DNA from: Palsa-147 sp036513895
GTDB lineage: Bacteria; Acidobacteriota; Terriglobia; Acidiferrales; UBA7541
Length of the DNA: 64,000 nucleotides
Direction: 5' to 3'
Assembly (NCBI GenBank): GCA_036513895.1
Contig: DATBYF010000050.1
Span: forward strand, 1 to 64,000
Shown one piece after another: positions 18,957-30,043 of this stretch (within the stretch, counting starts at the first letter, position 1; each line of letters begins with the position of its first letter). The translations under genes and the position numbers were made by a program. The notes below the pieces were generated by a model. That model searched no databases and was not told where the DNA came from. It saw nothing but the letters and a program-made list of their open reading frames with translations.

Positions 18957-21674
18957 ATGTCACGCGAAAAAATTTCACCGACGCCAAGGAGTTCGAATTT
19001 GCTTCGTACACTCAATCTCTGCGCGGCTCTTGCCGCCGTCACGGTCCTCGCGTCCTCGTTGTCCGGGCAAGCGAAGCCCGCAGCAAATTCCGAGGTCACG
19101 CGCGCCACTCTCGACAACGGGCTGAAAGTAATCATCGTTCGCGATCCGCTCGCGCCCGTCGCCACCGTTGAAATCAACTATCTCGCGGGCGGCAACGAGA
19201 CGCCCTCAGGTTTCCCAGGCATGGCTCATGCACAGGAGCACATGGCCTTCCGCGGATGTTCCGGCGTCACCGCCGATCAAATCGCCGCGATCTTCGCCCA
19301 ACTCGGAGGCGCCGGCAACGCCGATACCCAGCAAAACATGACGCAGTATTTCGCCACCGTTCCTGCATCCGATATTGACATCGCCCTTCGCGTCAACGCC
19401 GCCTGCATGCAAGACGTTCAGGATTCGCAAACGGAATGGGCCAACGAAAAAGGCGCGATCGAACAGGAAGTCGCCCGCGATCTCTCAAATCCCACCTACA
19501 AATTCATTACCCGTTTGAATGAAGACATGTTCTCCGGCACCGTCTACAGCCACGACGCTCTGGGAACAAAAGATTCCTTTGACGCCACCACCGGCGACAT
19601 GCTCAAAGACTTCTACAAGAAATGGTACGCGCCGAATAATGCCGTCCTCGTAATCGCCGGAGACGTCGAGCCCGCTGCCGTCCTCGCGCAAGTCAAAGAA
19701 TACTTCGGAAAAATCGAAAAGAAATCGCTGCCCTCGCGTACAGAAATTACCCTGCCCCCGGTTAAAGCGGAATCCTTCACACTCGATAGCAATCTTCCCT
19801 ATCTTTTGGCATTCGTCTCTTACCGCACGGCCGGTACGGACAGCCCCGATTTCGCAGCCGTCCAGATTCTGAGCGATGTCCTCGCTAGCCAGCGCGGAAA
19901 TCTCTACGCTCTTGTTCCCCAAGGTAAAGCGCTCGAGACCGGATTCGGCCTCGTCGAAGCCTATCCGAAAGCCAGCGTTGCTTTTTCCGCAGCTGCCTTG
20001 CCCGCTGATGCCGACGCGAAACCGATTATCGCGGAGATGCGCAAGATCATGTCCGACTACGCCGCCAATGGCGTTCCAGCCGAACTCGTCGAAGCAGCCA
20101 AGCGAAAAGAAATCGCCGGCGCCGAGTTCCGCCTGAATTCAATTCCCGGCCTCGCAGAAGCCTGGTCGGCTGCCGTCGCTGGAGAAGGACGAAATTCTCC
20201 CGACGACGACGTCGAGGCCATGAAAAAAGTCACGGCGGAGGATGTAAATCGAGCCGCCAAAAAATATCTCGTTGATCAGGAGTCAATCGCAGCGGAATTA
20301 AAGCCCCAGCCAACCGGTGCGCCTGTGTCCTCCCGCGGCTTTGGCGGCGGCGAGGAATTGACCGCAGCTCCTACGAAGGCGGTTGAGCTGCCCCCTTGGG
20401 CCGCGTCGAAACTTCTTTCACTTGAAAAGCCGCCTTCCGAGTCGCCCTCTTCCGACGTGACCTTGCCGAATGGCCTGCGCCTGATCGTTCGCACCGAAAA
20501 AATCACGCCGACGATAACCGTCGAAGGCGCCGTCCGCAACGACCCGCAAATGGAAGCTCAGCCCGGAAAAGACGGCGTAAGCGACGTCCTTGACGATCTA
20601 TTCTCCTACGGCACGAAAAGTCTAGACCGCCTCGCGTTCCAAAAAGCGCTCGACGATATCGCCGCCGAAGAATCGGCCGGCTTCAGCTTCTCTCTCGAAG
20701 TTTTGAAGGGAGATTTTTCGCGGGGAATGCAGCTACTCGCCGACAATGAATTGAATCCCGCGCTCCCGGACGAAGCCTTCAAGGTCGTCCAATCGCAAAC
20801 AGCCCAGTACGTCGCCGGCAGAGTAAGGAGTCCAGGCTATCAAACCAGCCGCGCCCTGAAAACCGCGCTATATCCGGCGAATGATCCGTCTCTTCGAGAC
20901 GCCACAGCGCAGACTGTGACATCACTCACGCTCGACGACGTCAAACAGTATTACGCTAAAGCTCTTCGTCCCGATCTCACCACCATCGTCGTGATCGGCG
21001 ACATCACGCCCGAGGAAGCCAGAGCCGCAGTCGAGAAATCATTCGGTGGATGGCAGGTTTCAGGACCGAAGCCCGATGTTGACCTTCCGCACGTTCCCGA
21101 AAACAAGGCCGCAGCATCGAATGTACCGGATCCCAGCCAGCTCCAGGACACGGTAAATCTGTCGCAGACCGTCGGCATCACACGCTTTGATCCCGACTAC
21201 TATCCGCTGCAAATGGGAAATCATGTCCTCGGCGGCGGCTTCTACGCCACGCGCCTGTATCACGATTTGCGGCAGGAAACAGGCTACGTCTACAACGTGG
21301 ACGTCGCCATGAACGCGGATAAAACCAGAACTGTCTACACCGTCACGTACGCCTGCGACCCGAAGAACGTATCGAAAGCAAGAGAGCTGATTCAGCGCGA
21401 TCTCATCTCCATGCAGCACGAAAATGTGACCGATGCGGAACTCCAGCAAGCCAAAGCGCTACTATTGCGTCAGATCCCTCTCGCCGAATCGAGCGTGAAC
21501 GGCGTAGCCGCCGGCTGGCTCGCCCGCGCCGAAATCGGCCTCCCTCTCGACGAACCATCGCGCGCCGCACAGCTGTACATTGTAATGAAGGCCCCCGAAG
21601 TCAAAGCCGCCTTCGAAAAATGGATCCGCCCCAACGATTTCGTCCAAATCGTTCGCGGCCCAGCACCGCAATAG
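18957..21674 (+). CDS. Exported M16-family zinc peptidase (two-domain)
   Basis: The 905-residue protein has a signal peptide (hydrophobic LCAALAAVTVLASSLSG) and two M16 halves. The first carries the inverted zinc motif HxxEH (His91, Glu94, His95 in AHAQEHMAFRG) with the later Glu-rich helix (NEKGAIEQEVARDL) that supplies the third ligand. The second half (from about 480, with LPNGLRLIVRTE) lacks HxxEH, as is usual for the non-catalytic partner domain. It should cut short peptides in the periplasm. The start is uncertain: the ATG at 18957 gives the best signal peptide, but an ATG at 18930 and a TTG at 18912 are in frame, and none has a clear ribosome site. Confidence 0.88.
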   Translation: MSREKISPTPRSSNLLRTLNLCAALAAVTVLASSLSGQAKPAANSEVTRATLDNGLKVIIVRDPLAPVATVEINYLAGGNETPSGFPGMAHAQEHMAFRGCSGVTADQIAAIFAQLGGAGNADTQQNMTQYFATVPASDIDIALRVNAACMQDVQDSQTEWANEKGAIEQEVARDLSNPTYKFITRLNEDMFSGTVYSHDALGTKDSFDATTGDMLKDFYKKWYAPNNAVLVIAGDVEPAAVLAQVKEYFGKIEKKSLPSRTEITLPPVKAESFTLDSNLPYLLAFVSYRTAGTDSPDFAAVQILSDVLASQRGNLYALVPQGKALETGFGLVEAYPKASVAFSAAALPADADAKPIIAEMRKIMSDYAANGVPAELVEAAKRKEIAGAEFRLNSIPGLAEAWSAAVAGEGRNSPDDDVEAMKKVTAEDVNRAAKKYLVDQESIAAELKPQPTGAPVSSRGFGGGEELTAAPTKAVELPPWAASKLLSLEKPPSESPSSDVTLPNGLRLIVRTEKITPTITVEGAVRNDPQMEAQPGKDGVSDVLDDLFSYGTKSLDRLAFQKALDDIAAEESAGFSFSLEVLKGDFSRGMQLLADNELNPALPDEAFKVVQSQTAQYVAGRVRSPGYQTSRALKTALYPANDPSLRDATAQTVTSLTLDDVKQYYAKALRPDLTTIVVIGDITPEEARAAVEKSFGGWQVSGPKPDVDLPHVPENKAAASNVPDPSQLQDTVNLSQTVGITRFDPDYYPLQMGNHVLGGGFYATRLYHDLRQETGYVYNVDVAMNADKTRTVYTVTYACDPKNVSKARELIQRDLISMQHENVTDAELQQAKALLLRQIPLAESSVNGVAAGWLARAEIGLPLDEPSRAAQLYIVMKAPEVKAAFEKWIRPNDFVQIVRGPAPQ

Positions 21675-21961
21675 CCGCACGCGATCCCATAAACTATGAA
21701 AATGCAGGCCATAAGCCTTGCGTCAACGCCTCCCCAATCTGGCGCGCGACTGCCCCACCATTGTGCTATCTTTATTAAAGAGGAAGCAGGTTGGACAGGC
21801 GAAAATTTCGACCGCAATTTGTCGGAAGTTCCTGCCCCTCGGCATTTTTCAAGGAGCATTCCCGCTCGCACACGACGCATCGGCAGCATCGAGTCGTGGC
21901 TTGCGCGGCGGCAACCTCCCGCACTTAATACGCAACTGAATTCATAGAGTCCAGGTGAATC

Positions 21962-23827
21962 ATGGCGACCCTGACAGGAATAACGCTCCCCGATTCCAGT
22001 AAACGAAAAAAAGAGGTTGTCGACCGCGCGGTAATCCGGTTCTGCGGCGATTCCGGCGACGGCATGCAGATCACCGGCAGCCAGTTCACGAATACTGTCG
22101 CGCTCTACGGCAACGACCTCGCGACTTTTCCCGACTACCCCGCCGAAATCCGCGCCCCTGCCGGAACGCTTCCTGGCGTGAGCGGCTTCCAGCTTCAATT
22201 CTCTTCCGGCGACGTCTACACGCCGGGCGACGCGGTTGACGCGCTCATCGCCATGAATCCCGCCGCGCTCAAAATGAATCTCGCGGACCTGCGCAAGAAC
22301 GGCATCCTCATCGTCAACAAAGACAGTTTCGCGGAAGGCGATCTTCGCAAAGCGCAAATCGTTTCGAATCCTCTCGAAGATCATTCGCTCGACGGCTACC
22401 GCGTGTTCGCGGTCGAACTCGAGCGCTTGACGCGCGCGGCGCTTGCGGAAACTGGCCTCGACGCGAAAACGATGGATCGTTGCAAAAATTTCTTCGCCCT
22501 CGGCATGTGCTCCTGGCTCTACAACCGGCCGATGGACGCCACCTATCGCTGGCTCGACGACAAATTCAAGAACAAGCCGCTCCTCGCCGAAGGAAACAAA
22601 CTGGCGATGAAAGCCGGCTACTCCTACTGCGAAGCCACCGAGGCATTTCAAGTCAGCTACGAAATTCCGCCCGCAAAACTTTCGCCGGGCGTCTACCGCA
22701 ATTTGAGTGGCAATCAAGCGCTCGCTCTGGGCTTCGTAACCGCGGCAGAAAAGGCCGGCATCACGCTGTTCCAGGGCTCGTATCCAATCACGCCCGCTTC
22801 AGACATTCTTCACGAACTCTCGATGTACAAGGATTTCGGCGTGATGACGTTTCAGGCCGAAGACGAAATCGCAGCCATCACCTCCGCAATCGGCGCGTCG
22901 TACGCCGGCAAACTCGCCATTACGACGACATCAGGCCCCGGCATTGCGTTGAAAACGGAAGCGCTCGGCCTGGCGGTGGCTGTCGAACTGCCGCTCGTCA
23001 TTTGCGACATTCAACGCGGCGGTCCTTCCACCGGCCTGCCGACCAAAACCGAACAAGCCGATTTGCTCCAGGCTCTCTACGGGCGAAATTCCGAAGCGCC
23101 GATTCCCGTTCTCGCGGCATCTACGCCCGGTGATTGCTTCTGGGTCGCGCTCGAGGCGTGCCGCATCGCCTTGAAATACATGGTGCCGGTCATCATTCTT
23201 TCCGACGGCTATCTCGCGAATGGCGCGGAGCCCTGGCGGATTCCGGAGCAGAGCGAAATTCCCGAATTCCCGGTGACGTTTGCCACCGACCCCGCCACCT
23301 ATCAGCCCTACAAACGCAATCCAGAAACGCTCGCGCGGCAATGGGCGATTCCCGGCACGCTGGGGCTTGAGCACCGCCTCGGCGGCCTTGAAAAGCAGGA
23401 CGGCTCCGGCAACATCAATTACGAGCCGCTCAATCACGAGACCATGGTTCGGCTGCGCGCGGCAAAAGTTGAAGCCATCGTGCAGGACGTTCCCGACGCG
23501 GTCCCCGCGGGCGATCCCGATGGCGATTTGCTGATCGTCGCCTGGGGCTCAACGTACGGCCCAATCACTGCCGCCCTCGCCACGCAACGGAAAGAAGGCC
23601 GGCGCATCGGCCACGTCCACTTGCGCCATCTCAATCCCCTTCCGAAGAATTTGGGCGAAGTGTTGACGCGCTTCCGCCGCGTCCTCGTGCCCGAAATGAA
23701 CATGGGCCAATTGCTCTGGGTCCTCCGCGCGAAATATTTGGTCGAAGCCGAAGGATTCAACAAGATTCAGGGCCGCCCCTTCAAGCAATCCGAAATCGAA
23801 GCCAAGATCGAAGAAGTGCTGGGCTAG
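21962..23827 (+). CDS. korA: 2-oxoacid:ferredoxin oxidoreductase, fused gamma-alpha subunit
   Basis: With the next gene this forms an enzyme that decarboxylates a 2-oxoacid to its acyl-CoA and reduces ferredoxin. The 621-residue protein has the gamma domain first (about 15-205; IRFCGDSGDGMQITGSQF), then the alpha pyrimidine-binding domain with YPITPASDILHEL, FQAEDEIAAITSAIGASYAG and TTSGPGIALKTEALGLA, then the C-terminal transketolase-like domain. This is the 2-oxoglutarate/KorA-type layout, but pyruvate or branched substrates cannot be excluded. An AGGTGA sits just before the ATG. korB follows after 12 nt. Confidence 0.9.
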   Translation: MATLTGITLPDSSKRKKEVVDRAVIRFCGDSGDGMQITGSQFTNTVALYGNDLATFPDYPAEIRAPAGTLPGVSGFQLQFSSGDVYTPGDAVDALIAMNPAALKMNLADLRKNGILIVNKDSFAEGDLRKAQIVSNPLEDHSLDGYRVFAVELERLTRAALAETGLDAKTMDRCKNFFALGMCSWLYNRPMDATYRWLDDKFKNKPLLAEGNKLAMKAGYSYCEATEAFQVSYEIPPAKLSPGVYRNLSGNQALALGFVTAAEKAGITLFQGSYPITPASDILHELSMYKDFGVMTFQAEDEIAAITSAIGASYAGKLAITTTSGPGIALKTEALGLAVAVELPLVICDIQRGGPSTGLPTKTEQADLLQALYGRNSEAPIPVLAASTPGDCFWVALEACRIALKYMVPVIILSDGYLANGAEPWRIPEQSEIPEFPVTFATDPATYQPYKRNPETLARQWAIPGTLGLEHRLGGLEKQDGSGNINYEPLNHETMVRLRAAKVEAIVQDVPDAVPAGDPDGDLLIVAWGSTYGPITAALATQRKEGRRIGHVHLRHLNPLPKNLGEVLTRFRRVLVPEMNMGQLLWVLRAKYLVEAEGFNKIQGRPFKQSEIEAKIEEVLG

Positions 23828-23839
23828 GGAGACTCGAAC

Positions 23840-24865
23840 ATGGCAACAGCAACGCTTCCACCGCTTACCAAAAAAGATTTTCAAACCGACCAGGAAGTCC
23901 GCTGGTGCCCGGGCTGCGGCGACTACGCGATTCTTTCCGCCGTGCAGCAGGTGTTTCCGGAACTCGGAATCCCGCGCGAAAAATTTGTCATCGTCTCCGG
24001 AATCGGCTGCTCGAGCCGCTTTCCCTATTACATGAATACGTACGGCTTCCACACGATTCACGGCCGCGCGCCAGCGGTAGCCACCGGATTGAAACTCGCG
24101 CAGCCGGATTTGGAAGTCTGGGTGGCCACGGGCGATGGCGACGCACTTTCGATCGGCGGCAATCACACCATTCACATGCTGCGCCGCAACGTCGGCCTGA
24201 AAGTGCTGCTGTTCAACAATCGCATTTACGGCCTAACGAAGGGCCAGTATTCGCCGACATCCGAGTTCGGCAAGAAATCGAAGTCCACCCCGTACGGCTC
24301 GGCCGATCGCCCGTTCAATCCGATTTCACTGGCGATTGGATCGGAAGCAACTTTCGTCGCGCGGTCCGTGGACGTCTTCCAGCAGCATTTGAAAGACACA
24401 TTGAAGCAAGCGGCGGCTCACAGAGGCTCGGCCTTCGTCGAGATTTTGCAGAACTGCAACATCTTCAACGACGGCGCGTTCAAAGATCAAACCGACAAGG
24501 AAGCACGCAGCGAAAACGTGATTCAGCTCGAGCACGGCAAGCCGCTCATCTACGGCAAGAACCGCGACAAAGGCCTGCGCCTGAACGGCTTCGATCTCGA
24601 AATCGTTCAGCTCGGCAACGGAATCACGGAAAAAGATCTGCTCGTCCACGACGCGCATCATCCGCGCCCCGCATACGCGTTCCTGCTGGCGCACATGGAG
24701 CACCGCCCGGGATTCCCCACGCCCATCGGCGTCCTGCGCGCGTCGGATGAATTGCCGCGCTACGAAGACGTCGCCAATGCACAGATCCAAGCGGTAATCG
24801 CGAAAAAAGGCAAAGGCAACCTCGACAAACTTCTGCACGCCGGCGACACGTGGACCGTGAAATAA
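23840..24865 (+). CDS. korB: 2-oxoacid:ferredoxin oxidoreductase, beta subunit
   Basis: The beta subunit binds thiamine diphosphate. The 341-residue protein has WCPGCGDYAILSAVQQ near the N terminus, GIGCSSRFPYYMNTYGFHTIHGRAPAVATG in shortened form, and the ThDP/Mg motif GDGDALSIGGNH with LLFNNRIYGLTKGQYSPTS. A separate ferredoxin-type domain is absent, as in KorAB enzymes. GGGAGA precedes the ATG. It is cotranscribed with korA and followed by a strong terminator at 24903-24930. Confidence 0.92.
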   Translation: MATATLPPLTKKDFQTDQEVRWCPGCGDYAILSAVQQVFPELGIPREKFVIVSGIGCSSRFPYYMNTYGFHTIHGRAPAVATGLKLAQPDLEVWVATGDGDALSIGGNHTIHMLRRNVGLKVLLFNNRIYGLTKGQYSPTSEFGKKSKSTPYGSADRPFNPISLAIGSEATFVARSVDVFQQHLKDTLKQAAAHRGSAFVEILQNCNIFNDGAFKDQTDKEARSENVIQLEHGKPLIYGKNRDKGLRLNGFDLEIVQLGNGITEKDLLVHDAHHPRPAYAFLLAHMEHRPGFPTPIGVLRASDELPRYEDVANAQIQAVIAKKGKGNLDKLLHAGDTWTVK

Positions 24866-24902
24866 CCATTTGAAGTTTTTGAGAGGTCGAAGAATTTGAC
24901 GA

Positions 24903-24930
24903 AGGGCGGGCCGTTTCGGTCCGCCTTTTC
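24903..24930 (+). terminator. Rho-independent terminator after korB
   Basis: GGGCGGGCC, loop GTTTC, then GGTCCGCC followed by TTTTC: a GC-rich stem with a short T tract, about 40 nt after the korB stop. The gene on the far side (cytochrome) converges, so it may serve both. Confidence 0.8.
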
Positions 24931-24974
24931 ATTTGCGCACAGAAAAATCAGCCACGAGCAACTGCATCCACGAA

Positions 24975-25976
24975 CTAATTTTTATCGCCAAGCCCGTGCA
25001 CGTTGCCGCATTTCTTGCATAGCGTCGGAGTCTCAGTGTTGTCCACGCGATGGGCCACCGCCGGAACCGACTTGATATACGCAAAGATGTCCGAAACATC
25101 CTGATCCGTCATTCCATGGAAATATTGCCACGGCATAATCACATTGAGTTTGCGCGCATGCACCAATCCGGTCCGTATCGCATCCGCGAACAGCTTTTCG
25201 TCGTAATAAGAAATTCCGGTAGCATCGGGCGTGATGTTCGCGGTCGCGGCCGATCCCCACGGCCCGGTCATCACGAATCCTCCGGACAAATTCATTCCCG
25301 CGATCGGCTGCCCTCGCTTCTGCGGCGTGTGGCAATCGGCGCAGTTGCCGATCAGTGCGAGATATTCGCCGCGCTTCACCGGCGTCGACGAATCAGCCGG
25401 CGGCACCGCGGAAGTAAGCGGCTCCGGCGCATTTCGAATCAAATATTTCACGGGGAAAATGATTTGGCTCGACGGCAGAGGATTTCGCACCGGCGGCATC
25501 GAGCGCAGAAAAACAACAACCGACGCCAAGTCTTCGTCAGACATGCTGCGATAATTCCCATACGGCATCATCGGGAAAAGCGTGTGGCCATCCTTATCCA
25601 CGCCCTCGCGAATGGCCCGCGCGATCTGGTCATCGGTCCAATTGCCGACTCCCGTCTCCGAATCAGGCGTGATGTTCGGCGCGACGATCTGCCCCGGCAA
25701 ACCAACCAGCGGAAATGGCTGGCCCGAACCTTCCTTCCCATCAATCACGGGCCAATCTTTGGATGTGTTCTCGTGCGGCGAGTGGCAATCGACACAGAGC
25801 GAAACCGAATGAAAAATATAACTGCCGCGCGCGAGCCGCGCCGGTGTGCGTTCAAAGGTGCGATTCGTCAGCGGGCGCATGCGCGGGCCGATGAACGGGC
25901 GCCATCCGACGGTCAATGTGATGGCGATGGTCATGAGTACAAGTAAAACCAGCAATGCGATCCCAAGTTTTTTCAT
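24975..25976 (-). CDS. Membrane-anchored diheme cytochrome c
   Basis: The 333-residue protein has an N-terminal hydrophobic segment (about 4-24) that acts as signal or anchor, then two c-type cytochrome domains with heme motifs Cys61-Val-Asp-Cys-His65 and Cys212-Ala-Asp-Cys-His216. Likely methionine axial ligands are present (PMMPYGN after the first, NVIMPWQYFHGM after the second). It resembles the diheme cytochromes found beside alcohol and sugar dehydrogenases, but no such enzyme is next to it. The C-terminal end has an odd CKKCGNVHGLG, an incomplete CxxCH with extra residues. It transfers electrons in the periplasm; the partner is unknown. Confidence 0.88.
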   Translation of the reverse strand: MKKLGIALLVLLVLMTIAITLTVGWRPFIGPRMRPLTNRTFERTPARLARGSYIFHSVSLCVDCHSPHENTSKDWPVIDGKEGSGQPFPLVGLPGQIVAPNITPDSETGVGNWTDDQIARAIREGVDKDGHTLFPMMPYGNYRSMSDEDLASVVVFLRSMPPVRNPLPSSQIIFPVKYLIRNAPEPLTSAVPPADSSTPVKRGEYLALIGNCADCHTPQKRGQPIAGMNLSGGFVMTGPWGSAATANITPDATGISYYDEKLFADAIRTGLVHARKLNVIMPWQYFHGMTDQDVSDIFAYIKSVPAVAHRVDNTETPTLCKKCGNVHGLGDKN

Positions 25977-26078
25977 GAGGGCAAATCCATCTCCAGAGCG
26001 ATTTCGAAGTTGCCGACAAGTTCTCGCAGGTCCGCGGAGATGTCAATCTCCGATTGAACAGTTCGAAACGAAAGGATG

Positions 26079-27428
26079 CTACTGGCTGGCTTGCGGTTTC
26101 TCAGCAGGCACAGCGGACGGGCGATTTTGCGCGAGCGTCGCCGGAAGCGCGGGAAATAGCGGCACAGCGCGATCGCGTGCGGCCGCGAATTCGTTCCAAT
26201 CATTTTTTGCGACGGGCTCGGACGGTGGCAACGGCAGCCGCTCGAAATTCAGAAATTCGCCGTGCTTCTCGATTCTAAAATCCAAATGAGGCCCGGTGGC
26301 AAGGCCGGTCATGCCAACGAGCCCGATTCGTTCGCCTTGCTCCACATGCTCGCCGCTATGAACGAGGATGCGCGATAGATGCATGTAGTAAGTGTCGTAT
26401 CCATTGCTGTGCTGAATCTCGATCAAGTTTCCCGCGCCGCCCTTCGGCCCGGCGAAAATCACGCGCCCGTCGCCGATTGTCTGCACGGGCGTGCCCGACG
26501 GCGCGCCGTAATCAATTCCAAGATGCGGCCGGTACTCCTTCAAAATCGGATGGAAGCGCGCCGAGCTGAAATGCGATGTGATGGGCGCCGCGAATTTCAA
26601 AGGCGAATGCAGAAACGCCTTCTTCATGGATTTGCCGTCGGGCGTGTAATACGCGAGCGCTCCGGACGGATCGTGAAATAGAATCGCGCGATACACGTGC
26701 CCGTGATTGTCGTATTCGGCGGCAAGAATTCGGCCGTAGGATGCCAGCTCGCCATTGAGGAGTCTTTTCTTTTCGACGACCAGCCGAAACGTATCGCCCG
26801 GACGCGGATCGGTGTAGAAGTCCAAATCCCATCCGAAAATATCCGCGAAGCGCATGGCCAGCTCGGGCTTTTCTCCGGACGCCACCACACCTTCGAACAG
26901 CGATCCGTGGATTTGCCCGACGACTCCCGTCGTCTCAGTTGTGGAAGGAATTGGTTCGATTTCGGCGTGAAAATCGTTGCCACGCGGCGTGATTTTGAGC
27001 ATTCGATCGGGATCGATGCGATAGCGAATTTCGCGAAGCTCGCCGAGAACCGAGCGGCCTACCGAAACCTGATGGCCCGCGCGCACATGCCGCAAATCGA
27101 AAACAGGCGTCACTGTGGCCGTTACTCGTGCGACTGTATCTGGATTTATTCCCAGACTCTGCAGAAGTCCGGCGAAGGAGGCGCGAGTGGGAACGATGCC
27201 GCTTGAAAAAACCACCACGTCGGATTGAATGCGTTGAGCTTCCGTTCGCGCGCGCTGCACCTCGAACGCAAGCACTTGATCGGCTGCGGTACGCCGCGAG
27301 ATGGAATAACCAATGGCAACAACGCCAACCGCAATCAAGCACAGCCAGAAAGCAACTCGAAACAGTTTCAAATTCCCCTCATCACGCCCCGCGTGCCCAT
27401 CCCAGAACAGATTTGGAGCATAACTCAC
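26079..27428 (-). CDS. M23-family peptidoglycan endopeptidase, membrane-anchored
   Basis: M23 enzymes cut peptide crossbridges in the wall. The 449-residue protein has one membrane segment (about 24-42), an OapA/LysM-like stretch (about 75-150) and an M23 domain (about 280-390) with His302xxxAsp306 (PHLGIDYG), His350 (YYMHLSRI) and His381-Leu-Asp383 (TGPHLDFRI). In the classic motif the third position of HxH is His; here it is Asp383, which could still bind zinc. A Pro-rich tail ends the protein. The apparent start codon is GTG at 27428 and is provisional. Next gene upstream on the same strand is a transpeptidase, and the two may work together. Confidence 0.85.
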   Translation of the reverse strand: MSYAPNLFWDGHAGRDEGNLKLFRVAFWLCLIAVGVVAIGYSISRRTAADQVLAFEVQRARTEAQRIQSDVVVFSSGIVPTRASFAGLLQSLGINPDTVARVTATVTPVFDLRHVRAGHQVSVGRSVLGELREIRYRIDPDRMLKITPRGNDFHAEIEPIPSTTETTGVVGQIHGSLFEGVVASGEKPELAMRFADIFGWDLDFYTDPRPGDTFRLVVEKKRLLNGELASYGRILAAEYDNHGHVYRAILFHDPSGALAYYTPDGKSMKKAFLHSPLKFAAPITSHFSSARFHPILKEYRPHLGIDYGAPSGTPVQTIGDGRVIFAGPKGGAGNLIEIQHSNGYDTYYMHLSRILVHSGEHVEQGERIGLVGMTGLATGPHLDFRIEKHGEFLNFERLPLPPSEPVAKNDWNEFAAARDRAVPLFPALPATLAQNRPSAVPAEKPQASQ

Positions 27429-27526
27429 GCTGCGAAAACTTCGGAAGCACTAATGCTCAGATGTTTTCGACGGAGACAACGCGCAAAAGCAGCGTAAAGG
27501 GAGTTGCGGAGAGGCTTACGATCGTG

Positions 27527-28669
27527 CTACTGAGCCGGAAAATTCTGCGGGCTCCGGCGAACTACAGCGGCGACTGTGCCATCGGATTGCTCGTTGTTCA
27601 CGAAATAATTCTTCCCGCGAAGCTCGCGATAAATTCTTCCAGCCACGTCAGCGGCACGAGGACCGCTTACGAGCCGGCTTCCGCCGCGGAGCAAAACGAC
27701 AAGGACGATTTTCGGGTGCGCCTGGTCGGCGTAAGAAACGAACCAGCCAAGCCTGCCGCCAAGACTTTCATCGTTGCAAGTTCCGGTCTTGCCAAGCGGC
27801 TGCTCGCCGTATGGATCGTTGCTTGAACGCGCGGTGCCATAGAGAACCGCAGCAAGCATGCCTTCCTGAATGTCCGGGATTAGCGAGCCGATGTCGAGCT
27901 GGCGCTTCACGCGCGGCGTGAAATTTTCGCGTTCTGAGGCGGAGCGGGGATACTGCAGGTAATACATCGTGCCGCCGTTCGCCAGCGTGGAGACAAGCGA
28001 AGCGAGCTGCAGCGGCGTCATGCGAATGCCTCCGCCGAAACTCGACATGCGCGCTACACCGCCATAAGCCGGTGGCGCGGACGGAACATTGCCAGCCTGT
28101 TCTTCCGGAATATTTAGGCCCGCGAGTTCGCCAAGTCCCAACTGGTGAGCGTATCGGCTGACGCGCTCGAATCCGAGCCTTTCGCCGACAGTCTCAAAAA
28201 ACATGTTGTTCGAATGCGCCATCGCCTCGGTCAAATCCATGTATCGGCGGCGCCCAACGTTGATCATCGTGTCGCGCGTGATGATGCCTTCTTGCAACCC
28301 GGCAAGCGCGATGACTGGCTTGATCGTCGAGCAGGGCTCGAATCCAGCCGAGAAAACCATCTTCTGATTTACGGCCGTCAGAATGCGGCCAGTGGATGGA
28401 TCAACCGCCAGAACGGAACCATTTGAATTGCCCAGCGCTTGGATCGCGATCTCACGGACCACGGGGTCATCGGAGTCGGAAACGTCATTCTTGGTCGGAT
28501 CGGCGTGGGTGGGAACTCCCGAATATGTGTGGCGCACATGCGCTTTGGGCGCGGGTGCCGCAAAAGCGGAGGCAGTAAGCTGCGGTGAAGGCAGCGCCAT
28601 AGCGGCCACTACGAGCATGGCCAGAAATGATATCCGCCGCGATTTGCCGTCGTGTTTGCTCGTGGTCAT
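27527..28669 (-). CDS. Stand-alone penicillin-binding protein transpeptidase
   Basis: The 380-residue protein has a signal or anchor segment (FLAMLVVAAMALPSP, about 15-30) and then only a transpeptidase domain: Ser114-Thr-Ile-Lys117 (SxxK nucleophile), Ser153-Asn-Asn155 and Lys294-Thr-Gly296. All three PBP motifs are intact. It lacks the dimerisation domain of class B PBPs, so it is closer in size to small D,D-transpeptidases or class D-like beta-lactamases. I start it at the ATG at 28669; the longer frame to 28825 adds a segment without secretion features. It lies 264 nt after recA and upstream of the M23 gene. Confidence 0.84.
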   Translation of the reverse strand: MTTSKHDGKSRRISFLAMLVVAAMALPSPQLTASAFAAPAPKAHVRHTYSGVPTHADPTKNDVSDSDDPVVREIAIQALGNSNGSVLAVDPSTGRILTAVNQKMVFSAGFEPCSTIKPVIALAGLQEGIITRDTMINVGRRRYMDLTEAMAHSNNMFFETVGERLGFERVSRYAHQLGLGELAGLNIPEEQAGNVPSAPPAYGGVARMSSFGGGIRMTPLQLASLVSTLANGGTMYYLQYPRSASERENFTPRVKRQLDIGSLIPDIQEGMLAAVLYGTARSSNDPYGEQPLGKTGTCNDESLGGRLGWFVSYADQAHPKIVLVVLLRGGSRLVSGPRAADVAGRIYRELRGKNYFVNNEQSDGTVAAVVRRSPQNFPAQ

Positions 28670-28933
28670 GGTAGTGCCCGTTGCTCTCTGGCCTACAGCT
28701 TTTACTGTATATGCCGAATTCTCAGATTGTAGGGAAGCGTCGCTCGGAGCGCAACCCCCGACACGTACATTCTGGGCCAGCTCTTCGTGGAGGGAAACTG
28801 GACAGAGGAACAGTCTTCGGCCCACGGTTAAATGGCGGAAAGGACAGGCCCATTCATCAGGGATGGCAACGAGGCCAATTAGGTTAACGGCGCCGAAATG
28901 ACGTTAACGGCGACCGCTTTATCGGCGAACGAT

Positions 28934-30043
<1,110 letters not shown>

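Noticed and set aside
21470..22717. Long open frame opposite the M16 and korA genes
   Set aside because: It is antisense to two well-supported genes and has no family features.
25050..25946. 298-codon open frame opposite the diheme cytochrome
   Set aside because: The heme motifs place the gene on the minus strand; this frame is highly basic and low in recognisable features.
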